A DNA stretch of 64,000 nt, from NCBI GenBank assembly GCA_965227935.1, contig CBDDGS010000055.1, forward strand, positions 372,001-436,000, given 5' to 3'. This DNA comes from JAWPMT01 sp965227935. Lineage in GTDB: Bacteria; Bacteroidota; Bacteroidia; Cytophagales; Cyclobacteriaceae. Position 1 is the stretch's first letter; every line of letters begins with the position of its first letter. Below are positions 63,898 to 64,000 of the stretch, one piece after another. Below the pieces are notes generated by a model. The model did no database searches and was not told the DNA's origin. It saw only the letters and a list, made by a program, of their open reading frames with translations. The translations under genes were made by a program, and so were the position numbers.

Positions 63898-64000
63898 ATG
63901 AATGCGTCAATTGTCATCGGCTTTGTACTGTTGCTACTTATCTGGTGGAACTTGTCGATCAGCGTGAGGATCGTCAAGTATTTGAAGTCACAAAATATAG
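63898..64000 (+). CDS. N-terminus of a membrane protein (cut off by the window edge)
   Basis: ATG at 63898 opens a frame of 34 codons to the edge: MNASIVIGFVLLLLIWWNLS, then ISVRIVKYLKSQNI. It has one transmembrane helix followed by a basic stretch. Its identity cannot be given from 34 residues. Confidence 0.6.
   Translation, partial: MNASIVIGFVLLLLIWWNLSISVRIVKYLKSQNI

Noticed and set aside
1..64000. tRNA, rRNA, CRISPR arrays or phage genes
   Set aside because: Gaps were read for cloverleaf-like patterns, evenly spaced repeats and phage-type genes; none was found. A tRNAscan-SE, Infernal and CRISPR search would settle it.

Overview
The window looks like chromosome from a free-living, probably marine or environmental member of the Bacteroidota (Cytophagales/Saprospiria type). 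The evidence is a gliding/type IX secretion translocon gene (SprA) downstream of maeB and ruvA, several Bacteroidota-typical families (DUF4292, DUF4293, DUF4837, DUF4097, TIGR04076), SDR-type threonine dehydrogenase, PadR-controlled FtsX permeases, and promoters of the TTTG / TAnnTTTG type. No rRNA, tRNA, CRISPR array, phage or transposase gene was recognised.

Left part (1-22.9 kb) is a dense, almost entirely minus-strand block of core genes: truA - ABC exporter - threonine dehydrogenase - enoyl-CoA hydratase - flippase - TPR protein - DUF4292 lipoprotein - EnvC-like protein - tatA - gatA - MltD-like transglycosylase - DUF4837 lipoprotein - maeB - ruvA - sprA. Many genes overlap or are a few bases apart. 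It mixes envelope biogenesis (peptidoglycan, lipoproteins, protein export, gliding) with housekeeping. Two starts are forced to TTG by in-frame stops just upstream (sprA and the ABC exporter).

Middle part (23-47 kb): a DUF4293 membrane protein, a previously unlisted 57-residue two-helix membrane protein, gamma-glutamyltransferase, a stand-alone receiver protein, a secreted VOC protein, htpG with a structured terminator, a MORN-like protein, an acyltransferase/BASS-transporter pair, then a four-gene unit of ECF sigma factor, HEAT-repeat anti-sigma-like protein and two DUF4097 secreted proteins closed by a terminator. Next come a eukaryote-type glycogen branching enzyme, a large FAD/Fe-S D-2-hydroxyacid dehydrogenase, and two PadR-regulator/membrane-protein units, each with a recognisable operator-like repeat in front of it.

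Right part (47-64 kb) is looser: a Cys-type sulfatase lipoprotein, a zinc-ribbon membrane protein, an orphan lipoprotein, phosphofructokinase, a third DUF4097 protein, a WG-repeat protein, an NSS transporter, an aldo/keto reductase + TIGR04076 pair, a DUF5009 membrane acyltransferase-like protein and a SnoaL-like protein. The intergenic spaces here are long and rich in repeats: a family of AT-rich palindromic elements that begins right after stop codons, a low-complexity tract, a 365-bp MITE-like element with 30-bp inverted ends, and a run of four hairpins that could be a small RNA.

Most worth following up: the sigma/HEAT/DUF4097 unit, the MITE, the palindromic post-stop elements, the four-hairpin locus and the two PadR operators.
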